Below are positions 49,223 to 58,971 of a stretch of DNA of 64,000 nucleotides, piece by piece (position 1 is the stretch's first letter; every line of letters begins with the position of its first letter). Made by a program: the position numbers and the translations under genes. The notes below the pieces were generated by a model, which worked only from the letters and a program-made list of their open reading frames with translations, was not told the origin of the DNA and ran no database searches. Origin of the DNA: an uncultured Muribaculaceae bacterium (GTDB lineage Bacteria; Bacteroidota; Bacteroidia; Bacteroidales; Muribaculaceae); the NCBI GenBank assembly GCA_910586995.1, contig CAJUKZ010000009.1:1-64000 (forward strand), read 5' to 3'.

Positions 49223-52018
49223 ATGATAAGATATATATTGACGATATTGGCCGCGGTGTCCTGTGTCGCGGTCATGTATGGGTCAGACTATGTGGTAAGG
49301 GGAACAGTTGTCGATGCTGCCGATGGCACACCGCTTGCGTTTGCAAGTATTGTGGTATCGCCACAGGGATTTGCTTTGCAGACGGATATCGACGGACGTT
49401 TCGCAATAGCTGTCAAGGAAGCCGGCTCATGCCGCCTTAGTGTCAGGTATGTGGGCTATAAACCTGCGGAGACACGGGTGGATGCCGCTGCCGGCGCCTC
49501 GGGTATTGTGATAAGGCTCAAGCAGGTGGAGCAGTCGCTCAGGGAAGTCACCGTCACGGCCGGTGAGTCGCAGGGCATGACATCGACATCCCATATAGGG
49601 CGTGCCGCGATGGAGCACCTTCAGCCGACGAGTTTCGCCGATCTGATGGAGTTGCTTCCGGGCAATGTGTCCAAGACGCCGGATATGGGCAGTGCGGCTA
49701 CTATAGCCCTGCGTGAGACCGGTACGCTCGGGGCTACCGGTACGGCTGTGAACAATGCCGACTATGCCATATCGTCGCTTGGCACACTGTTTATGGTGGA
49801 TGGCGCACCGCTCAACAGCGATGCCAATCTACAGAGTGAGGGTACATCCACCGACAGCAGCTCGCCCGGGTATAAGCGCAATATCGTGAACCGTGGTGTG
49901 GATATGCGCAGTATATCAACTGACAATATCGAGACTGTGGAGATCGTACGCGGTATACCGTCGGCTGAGTATGGCAACCTCACCAGCGGAGTGGTGAACA
50001 TACGGCGTACGAGGCGTGCTACACCATTCACCGCGCGTTTCAAGGCCGACGGCTACAGTAAACTCATATCGGCTGGCAAGGGTCTGCACACCGGTCATGG
50101 CGAGGATGTGCTGAATATTGATCTCAGTTATCTTGATTCAAAAGTAGATCCGCGCAACAGTCTGGAAAACTACAAACGCCTTACGGCTTCGGCACGCTGG
50201 TATATGAGCCGTGAGTGCGGGCGAGGCCTTTCCTTGACGTGGAATACAGGGGCTGACTACACGCGCTCGGCGGATGGAGCGAAGCAGGATCCGGATCTGA
50301 ATTATAACAAGATAGACCGGTATAAGTCTGTATACAACAGGATTGCACTGACCTCAGAACTGAATTTTTCTCTTGCCGGGACGCCTGTGTTCGATGCTTT
50401 CGGGCTGAATGCGTCGGCAAGCTATGAGGTGGACAGGCTCGAGCGTCAGAAGCAAGTTGCGCCTCAGCGAGCGTCTGTAGCGCCGACGTCAATGGAGGCC
50501 GGTGTGCACGAGGGGCATTATCTGCTCGGAGAGTATGTGGCGGACTATTTGTGCGACGGTCGTCCGCTTAACCTGTTCTTGAAAGCCAGGGCCTCGGGCC
50601 GGCGGATATGGCCCGGGGAGATGCGCCACAACTACAAGATAGGAGGAGAATGGACTATGTCGAAGAATTACGGACGTGGACAGGTGTATGATCTGGAGCG
50701 CCCGTTGTCCGCTTCGTGGACTACACGTCCCCGCAGATATTCCGATATTCCGTCGCTGAACGTATTGTCTTTTTTTGCCGAAGATCAGGTGAATGTCCCT
50801 TTAGGCAGGAATACGCTCAGTGTACTGGCCGGATTGCGCACCGTGCAGTTGCCCGGTATAGACCGACGCTATGATCTGTGCGGCAAGGTGTATGTGGATC
50901 CCCGCCTGAACGCGCGCTGGAGTTTTCCTGATATTGAGACAGGAGGGCGTCCGTTGCGGTTCTCATTGTCGGGAGGCTGGGGTCTTACGACCAAGATGCC
51001 GACGGTGGATTATCTGTATCCGCAGGCGCACTATAATGATTTCGTGCAACTTAACTATTATGATGTAAATGCACCGGCTGAACGCTCGCGTGTTAGTTTG
51101 AGGACTTATATAGATGATGCCACCAATTATGCCATCAGACCTGCCCGGAATTCAAAGTGGGAGCTGCGCCTGGGGGTGGATTGGGGTATGAACCGGCTTT
51201 CTGTGACATATTTCCAGGAGCGTATGACAGATGGATTCCGCTACAGCACCGTGTATGCACCGTACGTATATACACGATATGACGCCACGGCCATAGACCC
51301 GTCGGTGCTGACGGGGCCACCTATGCTGGAAAACCTGCCGGGAGTCGAGCGTACTGTGCTTGATGGATTCCGTCGTGCCACAAATGGAACGCGGATAGTG
51401 AAGCGTGGAGTGGAGTTTCAGCTAAATACAGCACGATGGCAGGCGCTCCGCACGTCGCTGACGGTGACGGGGGCATGGTTTCGCTCCACATATTCCAATT
51501 CTCAGATGCTTTACGATGCCGTGAGCGATGTGGTAGGCAATGAGCCTGTGAGCGACCGTTATGTGGGACTTTACGATTATCTCGACGGGCGTGTGAATGA
51601 GCAACTGAACACGAATTTCATATTTGACACCCAGATACCTGCATGGGGGCTGATATTCTCCACATCGGTCCAGTGCATGTGGTATGTGAAGACAACGCGC
51701 CTGCCGCAGAACGGTATTCCGGCTTTCTATCTTGATGCCGCTGATGGCGGATTGCATCCGTTTACCGAGGCATCGGCTTCGGACACATATCTGCAATTTC
51801 TTGTGAAGCACTATAATGAGGACAATTACCGGACGCAGAGGATTCCGTTCGCCGGGTATCTCAATTTCAAGGCCACCAAGAGCATCGGGCGCTGGATGCG
51901 TCTATCGATGTTTGTCAATAGACTCATAGACTGGTTGCCGGACTATAAATCCAACGGTCTTACGGTGCGACGCGCATCCGACAGTTATTTCGGCATGGAG
52001 GCAATAGTAACCATATAA
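49223..52018 (+). CDS. TonB-dependent receptor with carboxypeptidase-like N-domain
   Basis: A 931-residue outer membrane active transporter. A signal peptide ends near residue 20 (VAVMYG before SDYVV). A CarboxypepD_reg-like domain covers about 25-105, and the plug domain contains TDNIETVEIVRGIPSAEYGN and LTSGVVNIRR. The C-terminus is a long beta-barrel. The fold is not SusC-like: the SusC signature is absent and no susD follows. ATG at 49214 is an alternative start. It heads a tight operon with a DUF4876 lipoprotein, a DUF6850 barrel and an M16 protease, which suggests uptake of a peptide or protein-bound ligand. The ligand itself is unknown. Confidence 0.92.
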   Translation: MIRYILTILAAVSCVAVMYGSDYVVRGTVVDAADGTPLAFASIVVSPQGFALQTDIDGRFAIAVKEAGSCRLSVRYVGYKPAETRVDAAAGASGIVIRLKQVEQSLREVTVTAGESQGMTSTSHIGRAAMEHLQPTSFADLMELLPGNVSKTPDMGSAATIALRETGTLGATGTAVNNADYAISSLGTLFMVDGAPLNSDANLQSEGTSTDSSSPGYKRNIVNRGVDMRSISTDNIETVEIVRGIPSAEYGNLTSGVVNIRRTRRATPFTARFKADGYSKLISAGKGLHTGHGEDVLNIDLSYLDSKVDPRNSLENYKRLTASARWYMSRECGRGLSLTWNTGADYTRSADGAKQDPDLNYNKIDRYKSVYNRIALTSELNFSLAGTPVFDAFGLNASASYEVDRLERQKQVAPQRASVAPTSMEAGVHEGHYLLGEYVADYLCDGRPLNLFLKARASGRRIWPGEMRHNYKIGGEWTMSKNYGRGQVYDLERPLSASWTTRPRRYSDIPSLNVLSFFAEDQVNVPLGRNTLSVLAGLRTVQLPGIDRRYDLCGKVYVDPRLNARWSFPDIETGGRPLRFSLSGGWGLTTKMPTVDYLYPQAHYNDFVQLNYYDVNAPAERSRVSLRTYIDDATNYAIRPARNSKWELRLGVDWGMNRLSVTYFQERMTDGFRYSTVYAPYVYTRYDATAIDPSVLTGPPMLENLPGVERTVLDGFRRATNGTRIVKRGVEFQLNTARWQALRTSLTVTGAWFRSTYSNSQMLYDAVSDVVGNEPVSDRYVGLYDYLDGRVNEQLNTNFIFDTQIPAWGLIFSTSVQCMWYVKTTRLPQNGIPAFYLDAADGGLHPFTEASASDTYLQFLVKHYNEDNYRTQRIPFAGYLNFKATKSIGRWMRLSMFVNRLIDWLPDYKSNGLTVRRASDSYFGMEAIVTI

Positions 52019-52038
52019 TTCAACCACAGATCATAATT

Positions 52039-53328
52039 ATGAAACTACGATCCATATACTTTTTAATTGTGTCGGCGCTGCTTTCAGCGACGTTGTATTC
52101 CTGTGACGACACGCTCGGTGAGGGTTCGGCCTACAGCAGCGGCGTGACCGTGGAGCTTGAGATGCCCGATGGTATTGATCCGGGAAGTGTGTCTTCGGCT
52201 GTGATCAGCATGTATAATCTGTCGAATGGCCAGACAAGCGAATTCTATGCAGGAGAGACTATTAATGTAATCCCAGGAATATATGATGTGACGTATTCGG
52301 CGTCTGTGCTGCTGGCCAACGGTGTGACGTCGGAATTGAAGGCTGTAAGACGCTCGGTGACTGTGACCGGCAGCAATACTGTGATAGTGCTGAAACCTTT
52401 CAATAATATATCCAACGACGATTTCATAATCAGTGAGATTTTTTTCGCCGGCACTTTGCAGCCTTCAGGAAACCAATATTATGGCGACGACTATGTGAAG
52501 ATATATAATAATACGGATCATGTGCTTTATGCCGATGGCCTGACGCTGTTTGAATCACGTTTCACCACTACCGAGAAATACGACTACACCCCCGACATAA
52601 TGGATGAGGCTGTCACGGTGCATGCCCTGTACACCATTCCGGGCTCGGGCAAGGATCATCCCGTGCAACCCGGTGAATATATTCTGCTCGCGGATACCGG
52701 AATAGACCACAGGCAGATCAATGCAAACTCGTTTGACCTGAGTCATGCCGACTGGGAATGGTACGATGTGTCGACCAAACCGTCGGAGTTGGATATCGAC
52801 AGTCCGCTCGTACCGAATCTTGACAAGATGTACTGCTACACGCTGTCTTTCTTCATGCTGCATAACCGTGGCTTCAAGTGCTACGGTCTGGCACGCATAC
52901 CTGTCGGCAAGGAAGAATATCTGCGCGACTATAAATATACTTATTCTTATGTGATTGAAGTGGCCGCCGGCACTTTCCCTATGTCGCAGAGCTACTATAA
53001 GCTGCCGAACGAATGGGTCGTCGATGCCGTGAACTGCAGTGTGGCTGCCAAATATGCCTGGACTGTATGTGCTCCGCGGCTCGACATGGGCTGGACCTAT
53101 TGCGGAACAATAGACAAGGACAAGACACGATATTTTCATTCGGTGCGCCGCAAGTTGCTTTATGTGCGCGACGACGGGACACCGGTATTCAAGGATACCA
53201 ATAATTCATCGGAAGACTTCAATCCGCAAGTGACGCCTTCCGAGATCGAATTGCAGCATACGGCGACGGATGTGGCAGGTCTGCGGTCTGAGGTGATAAC
53301 TTACGACGGAGTGACACCTGTCGAATGA
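52039..53328 (+). CDS. DUF4876 lipoprotein
   Basis: A 429-residue lipoprotein with anchor Cys22 (LYSC). It starts with a beta domain (about 30-130) resembling a carboxypeptidase-regulatory or Ig-like fold. The DUF4876 core follows, recognisable by ISEIFFAGTLQPSGNQYYGD and KIYNNTDHVLYADGL (about 133-175), a lamin-tail-like arrangement. As the second gene of the operon, 20 bp after the TonB receptor, it is the likely surface partner of that receptor, in the place a SusD would occupy. That role is inferred from position. It overlaps the next gene by 4 bp (ATGA). Confidence 0.82.
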   Translation: MKLRSIYFLIVSALLSATLYSCDDTLGEGSAYSSGVTVELEMPDGIDPGSVSSAVISMYNLSNGQTSEFYAGETINVIPGIYDVTYSASVLLANGVTSELKAVRRSVTVTGSNTVIVLKPFNNISNDDFIISEIFFAGTLQPSGNQYYGDDYVKIYNNTDHVLYADGLTLFESRFTTTEKYDYTPDIMDEAVTVHALYTIPGSGKDHPVQPGEYILLADTGIDHRQINANSFDLSHADWEWYDVSTKPSELDIDSPLVPNLDKMYCYTLSFFMLHNRGFKCYGLARIPVGKEEYLRDYKYTYSYVIEVAAGTFPMSQSYYKLPNEWVVDAVNCSVAAKYAWTVCAPRLDMGWTYCGTIDKDKTRYFHSVRRKLLYVRDDGTPVFKDTNNSSEDFNPQVTPSEIELQHTATDVAGLRSEVITYDGVTPVE

Positions 53329-54896
53329 ATAACATCAAACAGCGAACAGTGAAGAAATTTTATAATACAGTCAGAAGGATTACCGCTGTTGCATTGTGTC
53401 TGCATTTAGGTATGTATATATGCAATGCTGCGGATACTACAGGCATTGGCAGCCGATATGTGGAGGCCGGTGCTGTGTGGTATGGAGAACCGTCGCTTTC
53501 TTATGCCAATCCGGCCCTGATGCTCCGCAGGTCGAGTGTGTCGCTGGGATCTGTGGCGGCTGGCTATGCACTCGAGCACCAAAACAAGGCTCTTGTGGCG
53601 GGTAAAGGCAAGGGTGACACACGTGGCGAATTTGATGCCCGCGCATATATCGTCAGCGGTTCAAGTTCGCTGTGGGGGCATGCCGGCTACAGTTTCGGCA
53701 AGCTTCGTGATCTGCAGTGGTGTGAGACTGCTGATTATGACCGTGTATTTCCGTATGTGTCGGCCGATGAGTCTGGAGGTCCGCTCAAACATGAGAACTA
53801 CAGTTTCTCGGGAGGATATGCATCTGAGTCGGGCCGGTGGTCGTATGGTGCGTCGCTCGCCTATGATGCGGGGCTTTACTATCGTGACACTGACCCGCGT
53901 CCGCGCGATGTGACCGGAAATCTCCGTCTGTCGGGCGGTGCGGCCTATGCTATTTCGTCCGGCTATCTGGCAGGAGTGTCGGTCAAGGGCGAGAGATATA
54001 CCCAGTCGTGCGATATAACTTTCCAGAGCGAGGTCGGCGAGCTTGAGATATATCATCTGACAGGTCTCGGTACGCATTATGTCCGGTTCGATGGTGCGGG
54101 AAAGACAACAGATTATAAAGGATATACCTACGGAGGCGGTCTGTTCTTATTTCCTCTGTCGGGAGGTATATTCGGCAGTGTCGTGGCCTCGCGCATGACT
54201 ATGGATGTGATAATCCGCGACCTCAACAAGCTGCCTATGGCCGGTCTGTGGGAAAACCGTGTTGATATGCAGGCAGGATACCGAAGCAGCTATGGACGCG
54301 ACAGCTGGAGCGTGTCTGGATATCTGTCTGCATCGAGGCGTCATGGCACGGAGAATATCTTCGGCGACGCATCAGCATCAGTATATCCGCAGATAGCATC
54401 GTTGGAAATGTTTGCGGACAACAGAATGTCCGCAAGTCTGCGGGGATTGTACCAGAGGCGCGCCGGACGTGGATGGCTGGCATTGTCGCCTGAAGTGGGC
54501 TACAGTCATGTGAGGCAGGTGTATGCGCAGCCGTTCCGGTGGGCCGAGGTGAACATGCTGAATCTCTCATTGTCTATGTCGGGATCTGCCAGATTGTCGG
54601 ACCGCCTGTGCGGTGGTTTTTCCGTATCTATGGATTACAGATCGCGTGTAAGCGGTTGCGGTATCAGTCTTGGAGATGTGGCTCCGTCGGGTGTAGACCG
54701 GGAATTGGCACAGGTTGTGACTGCTGATCATGAAGCAGCCTGTTCGTCTATGGCAGCCATACATGCCGAGGCCGAGTTGCTGGTGAGTGTAAGCCGGTGT
54801 CATGCCATCGGCGTAAAGGCCGGATATGGATATGCTCACTATGGGATTGGCACAGATGCCGGACAGTTGCTTGCATCGCTGCAATTCTATTTCTGA
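53325..54896 (+). CDS. DUF6850-like outer membrane beta-barrel protein
   Basis: 523 residues with a signal region ending near residue 36 (CNAA before DTTG), preceded by a long basic N-terminus. The remainder alternates polar and hydrophobic residues like a 14-to-16-strand barrel and ends QFYF, the expected C-terminal aromatic signal. The sequence resembles the DUF6850 outer membrane family that accompanies DUF4876 genes; this assignment is from memory of the family. It is translationally coupled to the DUF4876 gene and 28 bp upstream of the M16 protease. Function unknown; it could be a second channel or a structural partner of the receptor. Confidence 0.75.
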   Translation: MNNIKQRTVKKFYNTVRRITAVALCLHLGMYICNAADTTGIGSRYVEAGAVWYGEPSLSYANPALMLRRSSVSLGSVAAGYALEHQNKALVAGKGKGDTRGEFDARAYIVSGSSSLWGHAGYSFGKLRDLQWCETADYDRVFPYVSADESGGPLKHENYSFSGGYASESGRWSYGASLAYDAGLYYRDTDPRPRDVTGNLRLSGGAAYAISSGYLAGVSVKGERYTQSCDITFQSEVGELEIYHLTGLGTHYVRFDGAGKTTDYKGYTYGGGLFLFPLSGGIFGSVVASRMTMDVIIRDLNKLPMAGLWENRVDMQAGYRSSYGRDSWSVSGYLSASRRHGTENIFGDASASVYPQIASLEMFADNRMSASLRGLYQRRAGRGWLALSPEVGYSHVRQVYAQPFRWAEVNMLNLSLSMSGSARLSDRLCGGFSVSMDYRSRVSGCGISLGDVAPSGVDRELAQVVTADHEAACSSMAAIHAEAELLVSVSRCHAIGVKAGYGYAHYGIGTDAGQLLASLQFYF

Positions 54897-54924
54897 AATA
54901 TATAAATAAAACATAAAAACCATC

Positions 54925-57741
54925 ATGCTTAAAAGACTAAGTTTATTTCTGGCCGTTTATATGGCGGCTTTTGTCGTTGTGCAGGCGGCTGATACCGGTG
55001 TGCGCAGTGGCACACTACCCAACGGTATCACTTACTATGTGAGTCAAAATTCATATCCTGCCGGACGTGCAGATTTTTTCCTGGTGCGTGCGATGGGATC
55101 GGCCGTCGAGGAGGAGAATGAGCGGGGACTGGCGCATTTTCTCGAGCATATGTGCTTCAACGGTACGGAACACTTTCCCGGAAATACGCTGATCTCGTGG
55201 CTTGAGAGCGTTGGCGTAAAGTTCGGTACTAATCTTAATGCCTATACGTCGGCCGACGAGACGGTGTACAATATCTCAAAAGTGCCGGTGGAAAGGATGC
55301 AGGTCGTGGATTCTTGTCTGTTGATAATGCGCGACTGGAGTTGTGCCCTGACTCTTGCCGACAAAGATATTGACGATGAACGTGGTGTGATAGTTAATGA
55401 ATGGCGTCAGCGCAACACTGCGGCAAACCGTATACTTGAGCGTGTTGCCCCCCAGATATACCCCGGAAGCTCTTACGGTACACGACTGCCGATCGGACAG
55501 ATGAGCGTGGTGGAGAATTTCAAGCCTGAGGTTCTGCGTGCATTCTACCATAAATGGCACAATACCGATAATATGGCTGTGGTTGTGGTAGGAGATATAG
55601 ATCCGGATACAGTTGTTGAAAAGATAGGGGAGCTGTTTGGAGGTATCGCCCGCTCGGAAAGTGATGGGAAAGCCGTCTTCGACGTCCCCTCCACTCCTTC
55701 GCTGATAGTGGCAGTGGAGAGTGATCCAGAGCAGAGTGTGAACATGATGCAGCTTCACTTCAAGCATGCTCCGGCTTCTGCAGCAAGCCTCGAGGATGAG
55801 ATCCGAGCTTCTTTGGTTAGTGAATTGCTGACCTCGATGCTTGCCGGACGCTTCGATATAGTTGAGGCAGATCCGGGATGTTCGTATCATCATCTCGGGA
55901 TCGGCGATATGAAATTTTTCCTGTCGCGTGGAGTAAAGTCTTTGATGTTCCGAGGCATAAGCCTGCCCGGCCGCGAGGCTGAGACGCTTGCCACGTGGTA
56001 TGCCGAGCTTTCGCGTGCGTTGCGCTATGGATTCCGTCCCGGGGAGTTTGCTCTTGCCAAAGCCGACATGAAGAAGACACTTGAGCGCCGCATGGAGCGC
56101 CGCAGATCCAACACAGATATTGCGAAAGCATATGCCCGCCTGTATCTTGACGGTGGGTTCTGTACAGGCGATGCTTCCGAGGCCAGGTTAGCTCTGTCAA
56201 TGCTTGATTCGGTGTCTACACAGGAGGTCTGGGACTATCTGAAGTCAGTGGTGTCTGCCGATGGATCAAATACGGTGGTGATGCTCTACAAACCTGAGTC
56301 GGAGATCTCAGGAAATGTAACTCAGGCAGGATTGAAGGATGATTTGCGGAAAGCTTTCATGTCGGTCAACGATATGGAACTGGAGGCATATGAAGACACA
56401 TTTACCGGAGGCAGTATACTTGCGGCAGAGCCTGTTCCCGGACGTATTGTTGAAGCGGACTCTCTGGCTTGTTTCGGTGCGCAGGTGTTCACTCTGAGTA
56501 ATGGTGTGAAAGTGTATGCACGGCGCAACACTGCACATCCCGGGCAGGTGTATGTGAGGGGAATAAGCCCCGGCGGCCTGTCGGTGCGATACTCGGAAGA
56601 TGTGATCCCGTCAATGAAACTGATCAACGAGGGTGTGGCCGTTAGCCGTTTCGGAGAATATACCGCGCAAGAGCTGAAGAAACTTCTGACAGGCCGCGAT
56701 ATAGCTGTGACAACTGATGTGGATGTGACTAAAGAGACCGTAGAGATTGCCACTACCGCCGCTGATATGCGGGATGCGTTCAGGCTGATGTATCTTAAAC
56801 TTACTGATGTGCGTCCGGACAGCGCTGCATTTGCCATCATGCAGCGAGGACAGATTGAGACTCTTGGCCGCCGATATGCCAATCCTACACAGGCAATGGG
56901 TGATTCGATCCACAGACACGTGTATTCTCACCATCCTCTTGGCGCTAAACTGACGGCTGCGGTTGCATCGAGGGCTGATTATCAGACAATACTCGACCTG
57001 TATGCCGATCGTTTCGGTGATGTGTCGGACTTTACGTTCTATGTGGCCGGAGATTTCGATACCGACAGCCTGCGTTCGTGTCTTGAGGACTATGTGGCAT
57101 CGCTTCCGGCTGCGGGGCGTGATGATCGAGTCCGAGATATAGGATACCGCTTTACTCCGGGCAACAGAAACCTGTGCTTCCGTGCCGATATGGAGACTCC
57201 GCAGGCTATAGTTTATACGTTCTATCATGGCCCGTCGTCGTACGATATACCTACTGCTGTGACTGCAACAATGCTCGGTCAGATAGTGAAGTCGCGTCTG
57301 CTTGCCGATCTTCGCGAGAATAAAGGTTGGACATACAGCATCACTGGACATTGTTCGGCGTTGCCTTCGATGAATGATTTCGATCCGTCGAGTTTCCTGT
57401 TCCCGATATATGTGAAGACATCTCCTGAGCATGCCGACGATGTGGCCTCTGCGGTGACTGATGCCATCGGACGCATAGCTTCTGAAGATCCTTCGGAACA
57501 GGAATTGTCGAAGGTGAAGGGGTATCTGCTGAAATCTGATGCCGATAATGTGTCGGATAATGCCTATTGGCTGTCGGTGATGAAGGTGTATGCCGAAAAC
57601 GGTCTTGACATGCACGATGGTTTCCGGAAGGCAGTTGAGGCTGTGACGCCCGCTGATATCTCGGAGTTTGCCCGTGAGACTGTGCTGAAGGGCGAAGTGA
57701 CACGTCTTATGATGCTACCTTCGGAAGAAGATACTAAATAG
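54925..57741 (+). CDS. Periplasmic M16-family zinc metallopeptidase
   Basis: A 938-residue insulinase/pitrilysin-type protease with a signal peptide ending near residue 21. The inverted zinc motif HFLEH is at 71-75 (ligands His71 and His75, base Glu74), and the third ligand Glu152 is in DDERGVIVNEW, at the family spacing. The four-domain clam-shell layout has an inactive second half (about 500-938). Such enzymes degrade peptides or small proteins enclosed in the chamber. As last gene of a TonB-receptor operon, it resembles the Pectobacterium FusA-FusC arrangement, where the protease processes the imported protein. That comparison is inference. Confidence 0.93.
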   Translation: MLKRLSLFLAVYMAAFVVVQAADTGVRSGTLPNGITYYVSQNSYPAGRADFFLVRAMGSAVEEENERGLAHFLEHMCFNGTEHFPGNTLISWLESVGVKFGTNLNAYTSADETVYNISKVPVERMQVVDSCLLIMRDWSCALTLADKDIDDERGVIVNEWRQRNTAANRILERVAPQIYPGSSYGTRLPIGQMSVVENFKPEVLRAFYHKWHNTDNMAVVVVGDIDPDTVVEKIGELFGGIARSESDGKAVFDVPSTPSLIVAVESDPEQSVNMMQLHFKHAPASAASLEDEIRASLVSELLTSMLAGRFDIVEADPGCSYHHLGIGDMKFFLSRGVKSLMFRGISLPGREAETLATWYAELSRALRYGFRPGEFALAKADMKKTLERRMERRRSNTDIAKAYARLYLDGGFCTGDASEARLALSMLDSVSTQEVWDYLKSVVSADGSNTVVMLYKPESEISGNVTQAGLKDDLRKAFMSVNDMELEAYEDTFTGGSILAAEPVPGRIVEADSLACFGAQVFTLSNGVKVYARRNTAHPGQVYVRGISPGGLSVRYSEDVIPSMKLINEGVAVSRFGEYTAQELKKLLTGRDIAVTTDVDVTKETVEIATTAADMRDAFRLMYLKLTDVRPDSAAFAIMQRGQIETLGRRYANPTQAMGDSIHRHVYSHHPLGAKLTAAVASRADYQTILDLYADRFGDVSDFTFYVAGDFDTDSLRSCLEDYVASLPAAGRDDRVRDIGYRFTPGNRNLCFRADMETPQAIVYTFYHGPSSYDIPTAVTATMLGQIVKSRLLADLRENKGWTYSITGHCSALPSMNDFDPSSFLFPIYVKTSPEHADDVASAVTDAIGRIASEDPSEQELSKVKGYLLKSDADNVSDNAYWLSVMKVYAENGLDMHDGFRKAVEAVTPADISEFARETVLKGEVTRLMMLPSEEDTK

Positions 57742-57764
57742 AATCAGACAAGGTTAATAAAGCG

Positions 57765-57795
57765 AGCGCCGCAGAATCATTGATTCTGCGGCGCT
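57765..57795. terminator. Bidirectional hairpin between the M16 operon and the ROK gene
   Basis: AGCGCCGCAGAATCA pairs with TGATTCTGCGGCGCT. It lies between convergent genes. T-runs on both sides are short. Confidence 0.7.
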
Positions 57796-57821
57796 GTCGT
57801 GTATACTTGTATAATATAGAA

Positions 57822-58841
57822 TCAGACCTGAGGAGCTGCTGATGCTGCAGGAGCCACACCTACAGGGGCTGCTGTGGCTGGATAGGGCTTGGCTTCCCAA
57901 CCGAGTGCGCTTGCGCCGAGAACGGCAGCGTCGGCTTCCTTTAGTTCGCTGAGCAGCACTTTTACCTTGCCTTTGTAGAGCGAGAGCATATTGCGGTCGA
58001 GAGCTTCGCGCAAAGGCTTGAGAAGGAGCTCGCCGGACTTGGCGAGACCACCGAACAGGATGAAGGCCGACGGAGATGAGAATACGGTCATGTCGGCCAT
58101 TGATTCACCGAGAATCTTGCCTGTGAATTCGAATATGTCTTTTGCGATTTTGTCGCCTGCTATGGCTGCGTCGTAGACGTCTTTGGATGTGATGTCCTCA
58201 ACGGGAATGTTGCGGAGCAGCGAAGGTTCGTTTCTTACTTCGAGGAACTCGCGTGCTGTGCGTGCAACGCCTGTGGCTGAACAGTATGCCTCGAGGCAAC
58301 CGGTGCGTCCGCATCCGCAAAGGCGTCCGTTGTTGCGCTTCACGATCATGTGGCCAAGTTCACCTGCGAAACCGTCGTGGCCGTATACGAGCTGACCGTT
58401 GATCACGATACCGCTGCCTACGCCAGTGCCGAGGGTTATCATTATGAAGTCTTTGATGCCACGGGCTGCTCCGTAGGTCATTTCTCCGATGGCAGCTGCG
58501 TTGGCGTCGTTGGTGATGGCTACGGGTATTCCAAACCGTTCGCTTACCATCTGAGCCAGAGGTATGGGTGCGGGCCAAGGAAGATTGACGCATTCGTCAA
58601 TGTTTCCGGTGAAATAATTGGCGTTTGGAGCGCCGATGCCGATGCCGTGTACTTTGTCGGTGGCGTCGTTTGCTTCGATGAGCTTCTGCGCTTCCTGGTG
58701 CAGTTCATCAATATAATCTTCTACATTGTTGTGCTTGCGGGTCTTGATTGAGCCGCTGGCGATCACTGCGCCGCGGGCGTCGACGATTCCGAAGACGGTG
58801 TTGGTACCGCCTATGTCGATACCGAGTACGTAAGGCTTCAT
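57822..58841 (-). CDS. ROK-family sugar kinase, probable glucokinase
   Basis: 339 residues. The N-terminal phosphate-binding motif GIDIGGTNTVFG is at about 7-18. The catalytic-type Asp112 lies in TNDANAAAIGE. The ROK zinc site is CGCGRTGCLEAYCS, with the preceding GELGHMIV. There is no DNA-binding domain, so it is a kinase rather than a repressor. Predicted reaction: ATP-dependent phosphorylation of glucose or a related hexose in the cytoplasm. The last 15 residues are Ala/Pro-rich. A promoter lies at 58910-58942. Confidence 0.9.
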   Translation of the reverse strand: MKPYVLGIDIGGTNTVFGIVDARGAVIASGSIKTRKHNNVEDYIDELHQEAQKLIEANDATDKVHGIGIGAPNANYFTGNIDECVNLPWPAPIPLAQMVSERFGIPVAITNDANAAAIGEMTYGAARGIKDFIMITLGTGVGSGIVINGQLVYGHDGFAGELGHMIVKRNNGRLCGCGRTGCLEAYCSATGVARTAREFLEVRNEPSLLRNIPVEDITSKDVYDAAIAGDKIAKDIFEFTGKILGESMADMTVFSSPSAFILFGGLAKSGELLLKPLREALDRNMLSLYKGKVKVLLSELKEADAAVLGASALGWEAKPYPATAAPVGVAPAASAAPQV

Positions 58842-58909
58842 AATAGGTGTGTGAGTTTATTTAAGGTAATTATTTACATTAAAAAATGTGCAACTGTTGT
58901 TTGCAGAGC

Positions 58910-58942
58910 CAAAGTTATAAAATTATCGGCATAATGAGCAAT
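58910..58942 (-). promoter_or_regulatory. Promoter of the ROK kinase gene
   Basis: Minus-strand ATTG (58942-58939), 21 bp, TAACTTTG (58917-58910). Three of four -33 bases match. Confidence 0.6.
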
Positions 58943-58971
58943 AATATGAAGATATTTTTCGGTGAAATCCC

